From NCBI GenBank assembly GCA_947579605.1, contig OX388329.1, positions 25,190,299 through 25,254,298 on the forward strand: a DNA stretch of 64,000 nt, written 5' to 3'. Made by a program: the position numbers and the translations under genes. The DNA is from Athripsodes cinereus. Its lineage: Eukaryota > Arthropoda > Insecta > Trichoptera > Leptoceridae. Below are positions 34,441 through 45,198 of the stretch, one piece after another (position 1 is the stretch's first letter; each line of letters begins with the position of its first letter). The notes under the pieces are model-generated. The model was not told the DNA's origin. It was given only the letters and a program-made list of their open reading frames with translations, and did no database searches.

Positions 34441-35810
34441 AACTCTAGATATTTTCTAATTAATAACATTTTTTTTTTCAATAAACCTATTTTATTTTTA
34501 AATATCCTTTAACTGCCGATGTTTTTCAGTTCCTTTTGCAACTTATTAAACCACTTTGTACCCTGGTAAATGTAATGATGCTGTGAAATAGTTTTTCTAC
34601 ACATAGGTACATATAAATTACCAGCTAGATGTCACCTTCGACTTCAGATTAGGTAATTATTTTTAAGAATGTTACTCATGTTTACAATGTCTATATTGTG
34701 GTTTTTAAACTATATAATATGTAGGATAGAGTTAGCCTGTGTAATTCAATGAAAGAAGTCTTTAATGAAAAATAAATATTTTTAAAATTTCCTGTATCAC
34801 AACATTTGAAAATTTAGCAGAAAAATTTGAAATTCTGAATACATAAAAGCTTACATCACAATTGTTTCCAAAATCGTAACATCATTAAATAGTAATGACA
34901 CAACTTTTTCCGTGACTATTAGTGAATTTTCTATGAACAGCATGTACTAAGATAGTGGAGTGTAAACGCCTTTGTTGAAGCTTCACGTTTGTACTGAAAT
35001 AACTCACGGTACTCTTATGAAAAAATAATGAAAAAAATACACAATATAACACTTTTTAACTCGTGATGTGATCAAAGCTCTACCGTAAAAACGGGTCCAT
35101 TATCGTACTTTTAAATTGCATTACAGCGTTAAAAATTTTAGTTGTTAAAAGTTTATTATTATGCTTCCACCATTTTTTTCTCATTTAAAATATATGCACA
35201 TACGGTGATTTTATAGGAAATTTAATTATAGAACATTTGACAAAGCCTTTCTTTGAAACATTAATTTATTTTTAAACAGTTATAAAATTTTGCGAAATAT
35301 AAATCTGGTGTCCACACTGTGCGATTCGGTAGAAAAACAGCATTTCCTGAAAAAAGACTAAATAAGCCAATTTAGCAATGTCTGTTTATTACAATTGCTG
35401 AGGGCGTGATTCTAGGCAGGAATCCTAGAAGCAGATCTAGATCAAGTACTGGAAGATATTCCCCGTGCAAGTACGAAGAATTCAAAAGACTTGTCAGGTG
35501 ACAGGGACTAGAGGACAAGGAGAGGTAGACTATTATAAATCAACCCAACAGATCGTGATCCAAGAGAAAGATTGATTTCTTAGAGGCATTTATCCAAAAT
35601 AAATGATGGGGAAAAGAAAAATGCTATAGATTTTTGTAAAAGGATAGGTATTTGATGGGCAATAAATAGTCTTAACACGTTGACTCATGAAAAGTGTGAA
35701 ATAACGTAAACAAATGTGTCAATTTTGCAATAAAATGCTCGTATAATAATAATGTACCTATACATCCTAGAATATTTTAAAGCAATAAATAAAGTATTTT
35801 TTCACAATCT
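34441..35810. other. AT-rich DNA with an unassigned GC-richer patch
   Basis: Positions 35395-35560 (GGCAGGAATCCTAGAAGCAG, CAGGTGACAGGGACTAGAGG) stand out from the AT-rich background but match no family in the window. Confidence 0.35.
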
Positions 35811-35814
35811 AAAT

Positions 35815-35932
35815 TCACATTATACAACCAGATAAGTCTTCATATGATCAGTCATGGTCACACAAAAACTTAACAGTCTAATGCCGGGATAAATTCACCT
35901 ATCCAGATATAGAGGATATTAAAGGATTATGT
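35815..35932 (-). mobile_element. LINE-V 3' UTR fragment
   Basis: The plus strand reads ACAACCAGATAAGTCTTCAT, then CAGTCATGGTCACACAAAAA and CACCTATCCAGATATAGAGG, as at 9600-9700. No coding part remains. Confidence 0.75.
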
Positions 35933-36498
35933 AGGTTCAATTAAATATAACATTTCTTCACAATCTTTATTCACATTTACACACTCAACACTGTAGTTCA
36001 ATATATGTATTGTAAACATAGGCTTAATATTATAAGTAACACGTCTGTATTGGTAGATATGTGTAAGCACATAATGTATATCACATTAGCTGTTATATGA
36101 CGTAGAATTATGTAGATATATCTATTAGTATGTGTGAGTGTATGTATAGCTCTAGTAGTAGTAAAAGTGAGAGACGTTTCACTTGGGGTAGGTCAGGCTA
36201 AAGGATAATGCTTACGAGGATGCGAAGAGGGTGGTGGTGGGAGGCGTAAGATAGGGTTACCGAAATAGAACATATAATAGAGTCGTTTCAATTTTGCTGA
36301 AACGGAATATTGATAATAAAATAGGAATAAGAATTTTGTAAAATATTACATAATATTTGTTGTATGCTGCAGTTGGTCTAATGAATGTAATGTAATACTT
36401 TTTGTATGCAGTTAGTATTGTGAGCACTTCACTTGTGAAAGATACCGTGAAGGCATAGAGAGTTTGGTTTTTAGAAACATATATTATTTGATGCACTG
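35933..36498. other. AT-rich DNA, no gene seen
   Basis: A GT/GA-rich patch at 36160-36250 is unassigned. Confidence 0.4.
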
Positions 36499-36499
36499 G

Positions 36500-36592
36500 T
36501 TGGTTGTTATAAATTGCCTGCAGGCAACAAACCCGCCTTTTGTACCATGCACAATAATGATTATTTTATTTTTAATTTCTAATAAACATACA
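36500..36592 (+). mobile_element. LINE-U-type tail with perfect hairpin
   Basis: GTTGGTTGTTATAAATTGCC, TGCAGGCAACAAACCCGCCT, then an ATTATTTTATTT end. TTGCCTG/CAGGCAA (36514-36527) is a perfect inverted repeat. Confidence 0.6.
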
Positions 36593-37079
36593 TTTTATCT
36601 AAAGACAACAAATAGCGTTTCCGTTTTTATTTTAATTTTCTAAATTTCTTTTTTATTTTTTAATAGCAATAGTTTATAAGTACCTGGTCGCGATCCTCAG
36701 CACTGAGGGACCGACAATAAAGTACCTAATGTTTTTCCATATGTAGGTGTGCTACATTTTCTATAAATTTTCGTGTGTCGTGTTAAACACAGGCTTCATA
36801 AAGCAATTATCTTCGGAGAGAACAATTATTTATTACATTCAATCGGTGTGCTGCCCGTGATGATATAGTAGTAGCAATGTTTTTTTCCATATATAAATTT
36901 ACATTAATTGTAAATTTCTGCATTCTGCAAACCATTTTCTTTTTTGTTGCCTTTAACTCAATTTTTAGCTTACCAGTAAGTTGTTGGCTGGCACTTCCGA
37001 AGTTTCTTGTATAAAATCAAGTGGCAGTTGACGATTTTTCTTTAACGCTGTGTTATTAATTTGTGTTATAAATTCGTGC
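36593..37079. other. AT-rich DNA, nothing seen
   Basis: No gene or repeat family is recognised. Confidence 0.4.
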
Positions 37080-37262
37080 AGGGCAGGTGTTCGAAAAAAT
37101 AAGACATTTTATATCTTAAATTCAGCGATGAGGTTTGCCACCCATTCTGAATGTCTTGATTTTATAATGGCACGGAGAGGACAGCTTGCATGTTAATTAT
37201 ATGCAGCTGGTCTGCTGGCTACCCCACTTGTGGGATATGCCGTGATGGTATAGTAGTAGTAA
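37080..37262 (+). mobile_element. SINE-4, best 3' end
   Basis: GGCAGGTGTTCGAAAAAATA, TTAAATTCAGCGATGAGG, GCCACCCATTCTGAATGTC, GACAGCTTGCATG and GTCTGCTGGCTACCCCACTT appear in order. It ends GGGATATGCCGTGATGGTAT with an AGTAGTAGTA tail. The last 40 bases parallel the LINE-Q end (CTACCCCACTTGGGACACGG, CGTGAGGGTATAGTA). Confidence 0.8.
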
Positions 37263-37848
37263 ATTCGTGTATGAAGTAGGTATTGGTAATTTTTTAAAAT
37301 AAATATAATTAATTTATGAATGATTGGAATATAAATTAAGAATGCGCACAATAGCATGTAAAAATATATATTAGTTCTTAATAATTTTTAATTATTTTAA
37401 ATTTAGCAAACTGCCTTTTGGCACAACCCTGTTATTCGAAAATGTTTCAGATGTTGTGAATAGAAAGAGTGGGAAAGATACAAACGATACAGGAGGAAAA
37501 AGAGTGGCACGAAGAAACACAGCGGTGTATGTATAAATGTACATTACATACGTACGAAACCCATCATGATATAACACATAAATACACACATATAATACCG
37601 AAATAAAATAATAATAAAATACGTATATTGTAAAGTGGTATTTGTGGTGGTGAACAGAGGCGGTTCTTCCTTGGGAGCATTGGTGCGGGGCACTCTATTT
37701 ATAAATTAAAGAAGTATAGATACATTAAAAAAATTGACGCACCATTTTGTTATTGTTTTACATAATTGAAAATGTAATCGAATAATCTTGAAGAAATAAA
37801 TAGTTTTTTTTTTATAAAAAATGCCTTATCTCTTTTTCTATCTATACT
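37263..37848. other. AT-rich DNA, no gene seen
   Basis: The minus frame 37392-37589 is unrecognised. Confidence 0.4.
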
Positions 37849-37849
37849 A

Positions 37850-38075
37850 TCGCAACATTTTCTCAAAATGGGGTAGTCACTAGAATAACTGTACGAAAAA
37901 ACAAGTCTTCCTCTCCATGCTAGTTAAAAAAAAGATATTCAGGAGAGGTAACATACTTTTTAACTGTTGAATTTTCTGTCTTATATGTGATTTTATGAAT
38001 GGTTAATTTTTACAGAACATTTGAAAACTTTTAAAAAAGTGCGGCAGACTTTCTTTACCGAAGACTCCAAAGGCT
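37850..38075 (-). mobile_element. SINE-4, diverged
   Basis: CGCAACATTTTCTCAAAATG, GGGGTAGTC, CTTCCTCTCCATGC, GATATTCAGGAGAGG and TTACAGAACATTTGAAAACT follow the minus-strand order of the family. Confidence 0.55.
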
Positions 38076-38334
38076 ACAAAAAACAATTAAAAAAAACTAT
38101 GCATTAAACAAAACACAGTATATTTATTCTTTATCAGGAAAAGAAAGCTTTGAAAGCTCTGTATATTTATGATTGAGTCTATACTATTTATATTATTTTA
38201 TTATGCTTTTTGTTTTTAGTACTTATACCTACTTAAGTTATATGTACCTGTATATATTTTATTTATTTTTTCTTTTATGTACTTAACTAAGTACATCAAT
38301 ATTAATGTATCTCGTATCTCTCTCACATTTGGTT

Positions 38335-38432
38335 GGTTGGTAGAAATTGCCTAAAGGCAATAAACCCGCCATTTGTGCTACTTTGTTTATACCACAATAA
38401 AGATTATTTTATTTTATTTTTTTTATTTTAAA
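38335..38432 (+). mobile_element. LINE-U-type tail with hairpin
   Basis: GGTTGGTAGAAATTGCCTAA, AGGCAATAAACCCGCCATTT, then CACAATAAAGATTATTTTAT. ATTGCCT/AGGCAAT pair across AA at 38346-38361. Confidence 0.65.
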
Positions 38433-38894
38433 GCTTAGTTTTTTTAATGTATTTTTTTAATCGCTTCACCTCACCTCTAACGCTTCAACCTAACAGCCGC
38501 CACTGGTATGGAGTATTATATTTATGAACGGAGAAGATCATGCTCTATCTCTATCTATTTACAGTACTTAAGTATATATTTGTCTACCGAACACGTGCTT
38601 GCACGATTTAGTTTGATTGTTTGTATCTTTAGAAACAAGAACGTATATTGCAATATAATAATATATTATGAATGAAATCCATACACAAAAACTTTTTACT
38701 TCTTTTTGCTTCGAGTTTTCTTTTCACCTATGAAAGTACCTACTTTTTATAATATGTATGTATGTGACTATATGATGTTTTGTACTCATAGAATTATATT
38801 ACTTCGTAAGTACATATAAATCTATGTTTGTACTACGACTTTTATAATGTCATAAATTTTGATTTACACGATGAATTACTTGATTTCGGGGCCG

Positions 38895-39012
38895 TTTCAC
38901 AGAACTTAGAACGTCTCAAGGGCGCCAGTAAACAGTGCAGTCTTCATTTTGTTTTTAAAGGTGGTTGTTTGTAAACTATTCCTCAATTTAGCTGGTATAC
39001 ACTTCAATAGTT
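38895..39012 (-). pseudogene. LINE-T C-terminal scrap
   Basis: The minus strand encodes IPAKLRNSLQTTTFKNKMKT, ALFTGALETF, stop. This is the LINE-T end with a Phe in place of the last Val. The upstream coding part is lost. Confidence 0.65.
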
Positions 39013-39171
39013 AACGTTGAAGACAAAAAGATTTTAATAGTTCACTAAGTAGGTAGATACTAACTTTAAAACGTCTGATGATGTACCTAAGTTTGAAGTT
39101 TGCGATACCGGTCGTAGTCGCACATCTAAATTGGGTTATGTGTAAATACCTAAAAAAAAACTTTTTTTCCT

Positions 39172-39913
39172 TTGAATCTCAAGTCTATATTAAATATCAT
39201 AGATTTCAGTCAGTGTAATCGACCGAAAACAATTGCGAAATCAATAGCTTTTAGTATACTTTCACATGATGATGTGCCTCCCCTTTCTCTTGGTAATTCA
39301 GTTGTGCCGCTAACTAAAACCGTAAAGAATCTCGGAGTCACATTTGATCAACATCTTTCTCGGTTACCCCACGTGAAAAACGTGAGCAGTAAAATTTTCG
39401 CGAGACTGCACTCATTTAAAAGACTCCAATCATTTCTTCCTCAAAATACAAAACGCATGATAGCTCAAACATTTCTCCTTCCAATCCTATACTACCCTTC
39501 CCGATACCTCTGAGGAACTCAATGGTAAATTGGATAGGTTGCAGAATGCATGTATACGATTTGTGTATGGTTTAAAAAAATATGACCATATTTCCAAATT
39601 TCGAGCAGAACTTAAATGGCCAACATACAAACAATCCCGCGATCTACATATACTCTACTTTCTGTACAACATCCTAAAGCACAATTCCCCTCAATACCTT
39701 TTTAAGCGTTTTGAATACCTGTCTTCACATGGACGTCCTCTGAGATCTCAGAATAACCAGTTACTTGCCGTCCCTGCCCACACCACAACCTTCTTCAGTT
39801 CATCATTTACGACCCATGCAATTAGAATGTGGAATAATCTACCTTGCAATATTAGAAATTCCTCTACGCTACACGTTTTTAAGAATAACCTAAAATCCAT
39901 AGACTTATCCTAA
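39172..39913 (+). pseudogene. LINE-U C-terminal reading frame (Jockey-like), one frameshift
   Basis: The first part (39172-39513) encodes VKNLGVTFDQHLSRLPHVKN, SKIFARLHSFKRLQSFLPQN and MIAQTFLLPILYY. The frame then shifts by one base near 39495-39505 and resumes PDTSEELNGKLDRLQNACIR, FVYGLKKYDHISKFRAELKW, EYLSSHGRPLRSQN, SFTTHAIRMWNNLPCNIR and VFKNNLKSIDLS, stop. The LGV--D--L / LQN-CIRF--GL-KYDH / WN-LP order is the region behind the reverse transcriptase in Jockey-superfamily LINEs. The catalytic domain is not present. 5'-truncated and dead. Confidence 0.85.
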
Positions 39914-40194
39914 AAAGTTCCTCCCCGTGCCTTTATCCTTCATTTTATAGTATTTATTAGAGGAAACATGACATATATAATGTTCTACTTAGGGCTAAGA
40001 ATGTAATTAGTTATAATTAAATTAAGTATTAACTGTTCACATTTAGTATTAATTACACATTGTCAACATAGTATCACACATTATTTTGGTTAGCTGGAAG
40101 ATATTGCCTCCAGGCAATAAGCTCGCCAATTGCTCATGATTTTTTTTTTCTGATCAATAAAGTGTTCTTATTATTATTATTATTATTATTATAC
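39914..40194 (+). mobile_element. LINE-U 3' UTR, hairpin and (ATT)n tail
   Basis: It contains GGTTAGCTGGAAGATATTGC, CTCCAGGCAATAAGCTCGCC, then GATCAATAAAGTGTTC and (TTA)n. ATTGCCT/AGGCAAT pair across CC at 40103-40118. It belongs to the copy just upstream, so the hairpin can be tied to a LINE with coding sequence. Confidence 0.75.
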
Positions 40195-40197
40195 TGA

Positions 40198-40821
40198 ATG
40201 GGGTGTTCATATGAGGCGAATATCGCTAGGACACCAAAATATCGTCAGCCATTCGAACCGTGTGAACATTTTCGATAAATCTGAAACGATAAAAACTAGT
40301 AAAAACGATATCGTTGGAAGTTCACCAACTTTCTGGTGGAACGATGCACGCATGCGTAATGTACGCGGTATCCGTATCTATAGTTCAAACTTTATTACCG
40401 ATTCCCGTTTCGTGACAGTTGTTATCATTGTTGTTGGTTTTTGGCATTTGTTTCCTTAATTAAAAGGCGTTTTATATCCTCTATAAAAACATTTTCAACT
40501 AATGATAAACGCTCTGCGATCTCCACCTCGATGTCTGCCATTTGAAAACAACATCAAAATCAAAGCGCATGTGACATATCGAATCTATGTCTGTGGATTG
40601 TGTGAAGAAAAATCGAGGATATAATATTGTAGTTGTGTTATCGTTTGGGTTTTCTTCTGGGGTCGCATTGGCATTCAGCTGTAATGATCCTTGTAAGAAT
40701 CGTCTTATTGTCAGTAATAATAAAGAACACGTTTGACGATCAACGGACGTCCGACGGATTTTGTTTTTTTATACAAGCGAAAACGTCAGGCCTTTATATC
40801 GTCTCGTGTGAACACCACATG
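40198..40821. mobile_element. TIR element with a conserved-looking ORF start (Harbinger/ISL2EU-like?)
   Basis: The left end GGGTGTTCATATGAGGCGA (from 40201) and the inverse of the right end GTGGTGTTCACACGAGACGA (to 40818) are inverted repeats. Both sides are flanked by ATG (40198-40200 and 40819-40821), or by AT if the ends are read one base longer. On the minus strand a 35-codon frame, 40541 to 40435, begins MADIEVEIAERLSLVENV and ends in a stop. It could be the first exon of a lost transposase. Class is inferred from ends and short target only. It lies just after the LINE-U tail. Confidence 0.55.
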
Positions 40822-41338
40822 CCTATACAATGTGACGAATTTTGATAATTTGTAAACTCAAACAAAATACATACTTTTTGAATATAAATACAATCAAAGA
40901 AATAATATGATACGCTGAACATTCTTTCACTTTTAAAACTAACATAACAACATTGTTTTTGTGTTATCTAGAATTTTTTACGCTCCATATATTATTTAAT
41001 GTAATTGTATATATTGATTTCATTTAAAATAAACGAAGCGAAGTTTAAAATAAAATAAATAAATAAATAACACATAATAACATAACAATGTGCGACCATA
41101 TGGATTTTAAGATAACAAGTGTTTTATATTATTATTAATAATAGTAATAAGTTTATTATTGTATAAGTAAACTAATCAAAACAGTTGTATAACTAATCGA
41201 AAATATAATACATAGCACTGTTTTATACAAATATTTTAATATGTTTGAATTAAAATGTATTTAAGTTTGTTTTTTCTTCCTCTTTGTGTGTCGTCTCTGG
41301 TCTCCTCAACCTTAACTATTCAATGGAAGAATGTGTTA
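40822..41338. other. AT-rich DNA, no gene seen
   Basis: A short AAATAAATAAATAA run at about 41055 may be another LINE tail. Confidence 0.4.
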
Positions 41339-41339
41339 T

Positions 41340-41420
41340 AATAATAATATGACAATTTATACAGCGCCGTATTGTGATATCACTTTAAGGGCGTTTTACA
41401 ACATCTTGGATCAACAGTCA
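41340..41420 (-). mobile_element. LINE-X 3' tail
   Basis: The plus strand reads AATAATATGACAATTTATAC, AGCGCCGTATTGTGATATCA, CTTTAAGGGCGTTTTACAAC, the inverse of 18648-18725. Confidence 0.65.
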
Positions 41421-41762
41421 CGTTCATTTATAAAATAACATATCGATTGTCCAGTCCCACACTCAACAAGTCGAAATGTTTGATATTCGAAAAATCGTCA
41501 TTTTTGTTATTTTGCTATATTGATATTATGCTTTAAAAACACAACATAAGGTGAAACATAGTATATGATAATTGCCTAAACAATTCGAAATATTTATTTG
41601 TGGAATTGAAAGAAAGATACATTTTTTATGAACTTAAAAATTAATCTATAAAGGGAACCGTACATTTTTTATAGTTATTTGTTTGTGGAATTGATAGAGT
41701 GATGGAGTTGATTTTATGTATAACCAATTAAAACAAAATTTTCGACTTGTTGATGTGTGGAA

Positions 41763-41969
41763 CTGAGGCCTGAGTCAACAACACACTATCGCGTCACGTT
41801 CCCGCTCCGCTAGCGTTCGGGTGCAGACGATGGTGCGCCAAAGTGTTAATTTTCGTAACTATTGTGTATCTTAGCAACGAAATTGACACTTGCTTGCAAC
41901 ATCGTCTGCACCCGTACGCTAACGGAGCGGGAACGTGAGACGAAAGTGTGTTGTTGACTCAGGCCTCTG
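41763..41969. mobile_element. MITE-1 copy 3
   Basis: The 201 bp element (41766-41966) is flanked by CTG on both sides. Its arms are the most GC-rich and best matched of the four (CACGTTCCCGCTCCGCTAGC against GCTAACGGAGCGGGAACGTG). This suggests it is the youngest copy. Confidence 0.9.
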
Positions 41970-41999
41970 AACAGTCGATATGGAAGAATAATAATTTTT

Positions 42000-42145
42000 G
42001 TTCAGCAGACATTCAGTCTTTGCCTTTGAGAGTGTAGAGGTGTTAAGGCAAGGTTAAATACCCTATTGTTCAGGAGGTGTTACGATTCTTGAATGGGCCA
42101 TTGCAGTGGTTTTTTCCCCAAACTTAAAAAATAATAATAATAAGA
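42000..42145 (+). mobile_element. LINE-W 3' end
   Basis: GTGTTAAGGCAAGGTTAAAT, ACCCTATTGTTCAGGAGGTG, TTACGATTCTTGAATGGGCC, then CAAACTTAAAAAATAATAAT. It is the LINE-W end in plus orientation, with the reading frame broken. Confidence 0.65.
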
Positions 42146-42539
42146 TATGTGGAGAACACCTACCACAATCATCGTGCCTGTAGTCTTGTCTGTGAATGGT
42201 TTAATACTTAAGAGTCTGTCAAGCAATCTCAGAAAACTGGGAGTAGATGACAGGCTCAAATACAGCATGCAGAAGGCCGTACTTCTATCGTCCACCAGGA
42301 TAGTAAGAAGGTTTTTGTCCCTGTAGCTCTGTAAGTGATCTCCCATGATTTTACTATTTCATAGAACATCATGGAAGAATCAACTCGAATAATGTTGGGG
42401 TTCTACATTTTGAATATAAATTTATTTTAATATTTTATGGTTTTTGTTATTTAATGTTATATTTAAATTTTATTGTTAATCTTATATTGTGTTCAGAATG
42501 TTGAATCTAATATTGCTTTGTTAAATAAATGAGATATGA

Positions 42540-42690
42540 GATAATAATAATAATAATAATCTTTATTGCACAAAATTAGTATACAAAGAAGAAAAAACAT
42601 GGTAACATAACAATAGAATACATAATTTTGTGCAATGGGCGAGTTTATCGCAGGGACGCGATATCTTCCAACTAACCCAAAATGTCCAGT
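42540..42690 (-). mobile_element. LINE-U-type tail with covarying hairpin
   Basis: On the minus strand: GGGTTAGTTGGAAGATATCG, CGTCCCTGCGATAAACTCGC, CCATTGCACAAAATTATG, ending in (ATT)n. ATCGC/GCGAT pair across GTCCCT at 42647-42662. Confidence 0.65.
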
Positions 42691-42810
42691 TTATCATTAT
42701 TTTGCCCAAAAATCTGCCTTAAAGAAGAGACCTCTTGTAGAATGTACTTTTTTCACTATCTTAAATTAATACGTATAATTTTGTATATATATAGCTATTC
42801 AAATATTACA

Positions 42811-43010
42811 NNNNNNNNNNNNNNNNNNNNNNNNNNNNNNNNNNNNNNNNNNNNNNNNNNNNNNNNNNNNNNNNNNNNNNNNNNNNNNNNNNNNNNNNNN
42901 NNNNNNNNNNNNNNNNNNNNNNNNNNNNNNNNNNNNNNNNNNNNNNNNNNNNNNNNNNNNNNNNNNNNNNNNNNNNNNNNNNNNNNNNNNNNNNNNNNNN
43001 NNNNNNNNNN
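42811..43010. other. Assembly gap (200 N)
   Basis: The run is exactly 200 N and probably a fixed-size placeholder, so the true distance is unknown. Frames crossing it are meaningless. Confidence 0.99.
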
Positions 43011-43980
43011 ATTGTTTTTTCAATGATTAAATTTTTCCGCTTTGATAGTATGCTAAAATGGCATCTCTTCAACAAACATATACCACGTAATTTTTCACAA
43101 TTTTTCATATAAATAGGTATGTATTGACTAATAATTACGACCACATTTTAAACAACATTTTTTCTGTTGGTAAAACGAGCTTTTGCAACAGTACTAAGGG
43201 CTTGTAAGCCCACTAGATAGTTTACAAAAAATAAAATATTTTCATTCAATGAATCAGAAATTGATCCGATACCTCATTTTTGTTATATTTCATCTCTTTC
43301 TATGTTGTGTATCTGCGTGGTAGTCGTGCACCAGTTTAGTCTATGCCTTAATTACTTTTGCAATTTCCCGTTTTTTTTTATATTCGCCATATACTGAAAA
43401 TAAAAGTTTATATATATATATTATTATTTTACAACGTATAGATGATGGCACCACACACAACAACCGTTTCGGTTTTCTTTTTTGGCTATGCGGATATAGA
43501 TTTTTTTAACATCCAAAATATATGATTGTGTTGTTCACCATATCTACGCTACCGTTTTGTGTTTTCAATTTTTATTGCGCACGTTCTACAAAAGTCAAAT
43601 ATTTTTGGCGTATTCTAAAAATAGAAAGATTTATAGACAAGCTTCAGTAATATAGGAATGTAGTATTATTCTTATTATTATCATGCATTTTTCAACAATA
43701 ATAATAATTCTCGTAGGCTTTTTTTTATCAAACTCTCTTGATTGCGTTGCGAATTTAGCGATGCCTATTGTTTTCTATCGTTCGTCATTTGTCGTCGTTG
43801 CCTCTTTGTATATTATTATACTTACTTGATTTTGGCCACATGTTGCAGGTGGTATTGCCACTGAATAAAAATTCATGTCAAAAAATACTACAAGATTTCT
43901 AAATCTCATCATAAACGTATTTTTTTGTTTGTTTGTAATTTAATCTATGATTTTTGTGCGGAAGGCGAAACGTAATTTTA
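43011..43980. other. AT-rich DNA, no gene seen
   Basis: I find no family member. This is one of the longest stretches without a recognised repeat near the gap. Confidence 0.4.
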
Positions 43981-43984
43981 ATAT

Positions 43985-44375
43985 GATTTTGTTTTTATGC
44001 TACTACTACTACTGCTTCTACTGTTGCCACAAGGGTAGCCTGCAGGACATTCGTATGCAATTAACATACAGGCAGTCCTCTCCGTGTTATTATAAAAATA
44101 TAAAGACATACAGAACGGGTGGCAAACCTCATCGTTAAATTAACTATTTATTTATTTATACATCATTAACAGTACACTGGCGATTGACAATTAAGGTTTA
44201 CAAATATCATTCACACAATTATACAAATAATTAGGTATATGTAGGTACACATAAAACAAAAAAAAAATATAAACTTATCATAAAATAATATATCTATCTC
44301 TTTTTTTTCGAACACCTGCCTTTTGCAGAACACTTGAAAACTAACTGAAGAGAGCGTTTTCTCTCTATTTTATGA
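43985..44375 (-). mobile_element. SINE-4 interrupted by an A/T-rich insertion
   Basis: Positions 43999-44145 hold the 3' half on the minus strand (TTGCCACAAGGGTAGCC, GCAGTCCTCTCCGTG, CAGAACGGGTGGCAAACCTC). Positions 44303-44360 hold the 5' half (TTTCGAACACCTGCCTTTTG, CAGAACACTTGAAAACTAAC). The 155 bp between them start TATTTATTTATTTATACATC, like a LINE-tail insertion in minus orientation. Confidence 0.65.
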
Positions 44376-44464
44376 ACACAAATATTATAATAAATTTATC
44401 AATCATACAAAGGTTCATATCACTCAGCTGAGTTATGAAATCGTTCTCTATATTATATACAATT
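44376..44464. other. Left flank of the LTR
   Basis: Plain AT-rich DNA. I cannot match a target duplication because the element's far end is missing. Confidence 0.4.
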
Positions 44465-44591
44465 TGTAACACCACGTAATTTTTATATGGCATAATAGTA
44501 ACATCACCCGCCGGATTCAACTAGCAGCCGCTACCCAAACACAGGAAGTATCTATTAGTCACCCGATTTGCCGATAGATGTCTCATCGATG

Positions 44592-44624
44592 GAATGTTCG
44601 CGAACCTTCTAGAACCTTCCAGAA
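44592..44624 (+). promoter_or_regulatory. Perfect seven-unit heat shock element in the LTR
   Basis: GAA and TTC triplets alternate seven times with exact two-base spacers: GAA at 44592, TTC 44597, GAA 44602, TTC 44607, GAA 44612, TTC 44617, GAA 44622. Heat shock factor binds as a trimer to three such units, so seven units offer two adjacent trimers. It lies about 108 bp upstream of the TATA box. Confidence 0.9.
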
Positions 44625-44732
44625 CAATCTAACCGGAAGTAGGAAGACGGAGTCCAAGGCCAAGGTACATCCCCCTCCATCGTGACATCCACCACCAAGG
44701 CCACGATCAGCTGTTCCTTACTGCTGAAAGGG

Positions 44733-44795
44733 TATATAAACAGGAACACTCCATACAATCGTCAGATCGCCTCGGCCCATCCTGGGCCTAGGTCC
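44733..44795 (+). promoter_or_regulatory. LTR core promoter: TATA, initiator, DPE
   Basis: TATATAAA at 44733-44740 is followed by TCAG at 44762-44765, with the initiator A 31 bp after the first T. GGTCC at 44791-44795 fits the insect DPE consensus (RGWYV) at exactly +28 from that A. All three spacings are as in insect RNA polymerase II promoters. Confidence 0.75.
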
Positions 44796-44799
44796 TCCC

Positions 44800-45022
44800 T
44801 ATACCTATATGCTGGTCACCTGCTGTACTGTGCCATCACAGGCGGTTAGGTGGTGCATTCCTTTCATACTTATACCTGAATGCCTATACCTATATGCTGG
44901 TCACCTGCTGTACTGTGCCATCACAGGCGGTTAGGTGGTGCATTCCTTTCATACCTAAACCTATATGCTGGTCACCTGCCGTGCTGTGCCTTCACGATCG
45001 GTCAGGTGGTGCATTCCTACAT
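44800..45022 (+). repeat. Threefold tandem repeat in the R region
   Basis: The word GCTGGTCACCTGCTGTACTG starts at 44811 and 44896, and a variant starts at 44967. Each is followed by GTGCCATCACAGGCGGTTAG (third copy TTCACGATCGGTCAG) and GTGGTGCATTCCT. The first period is 85 bp, the second 71 bp because 14 bp are missing. The first two copies are almost identical, so the duplication is recent or homogenised. Confidence 0.9.
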
Positions 45023-45135
45023 GCTAGTTTCTTCCTAGTGAGGATCAGTGTAGTAGTTTCGTTGTGGTATATTTTAGTATGGTATTATTAATATGGTTTC
45101 AATGTATAGGTATATGTAAATAGTGTTAAGTTGTA

Positions 45136-45141
45136 AATAAA
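45136..45141 (+). terminator. LTR polyadenylation signal
   Basis: AATAAA precedes a GT-rich stretch (AAGTGTTCATAGTGTTTATT) that would serve as the downstream element and set the R/U5 border. Confidence 0.7.
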
Positions 45142-45198
45142 AGTGTTCATAGTGTTTATTGTTTAATTCTCTCGGTGTACCCCTTCAGGGACTACACC

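Larger units (their letters stand above)
44465..45196 (+). mobile_element. Long terminal repeat of a Gypsy-type LTR retrotransposon
   Basis: The 732 bp unit begins TGTAAC and ends ACTACA (TG...CA rule). It is followed two bases later by a tRNA-Lys-type primer-binding site. Inside are, in order, a heat shock element, TATATAAA, an initiator, a DPE-like GGTCC, a threefold tandem repeat and AATAAA. U3 is thus about 44465-44763, R starts near 44764 and reaches about 45155, and U5 is the rest. Only one LTR and about 130 bp of leader exist here. gag, pol and a 3' LTR are absent, so this is a broken copy. The alternative that the LTR starts at AGTAACATCACC (44496) is less likely given the TGTA...TACA symmetry. 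Confidence 0.8.

Noticed and set aside
42682..43144. Open frames across the N run
   Set aside because: They exist only because N codons are not read as stops.
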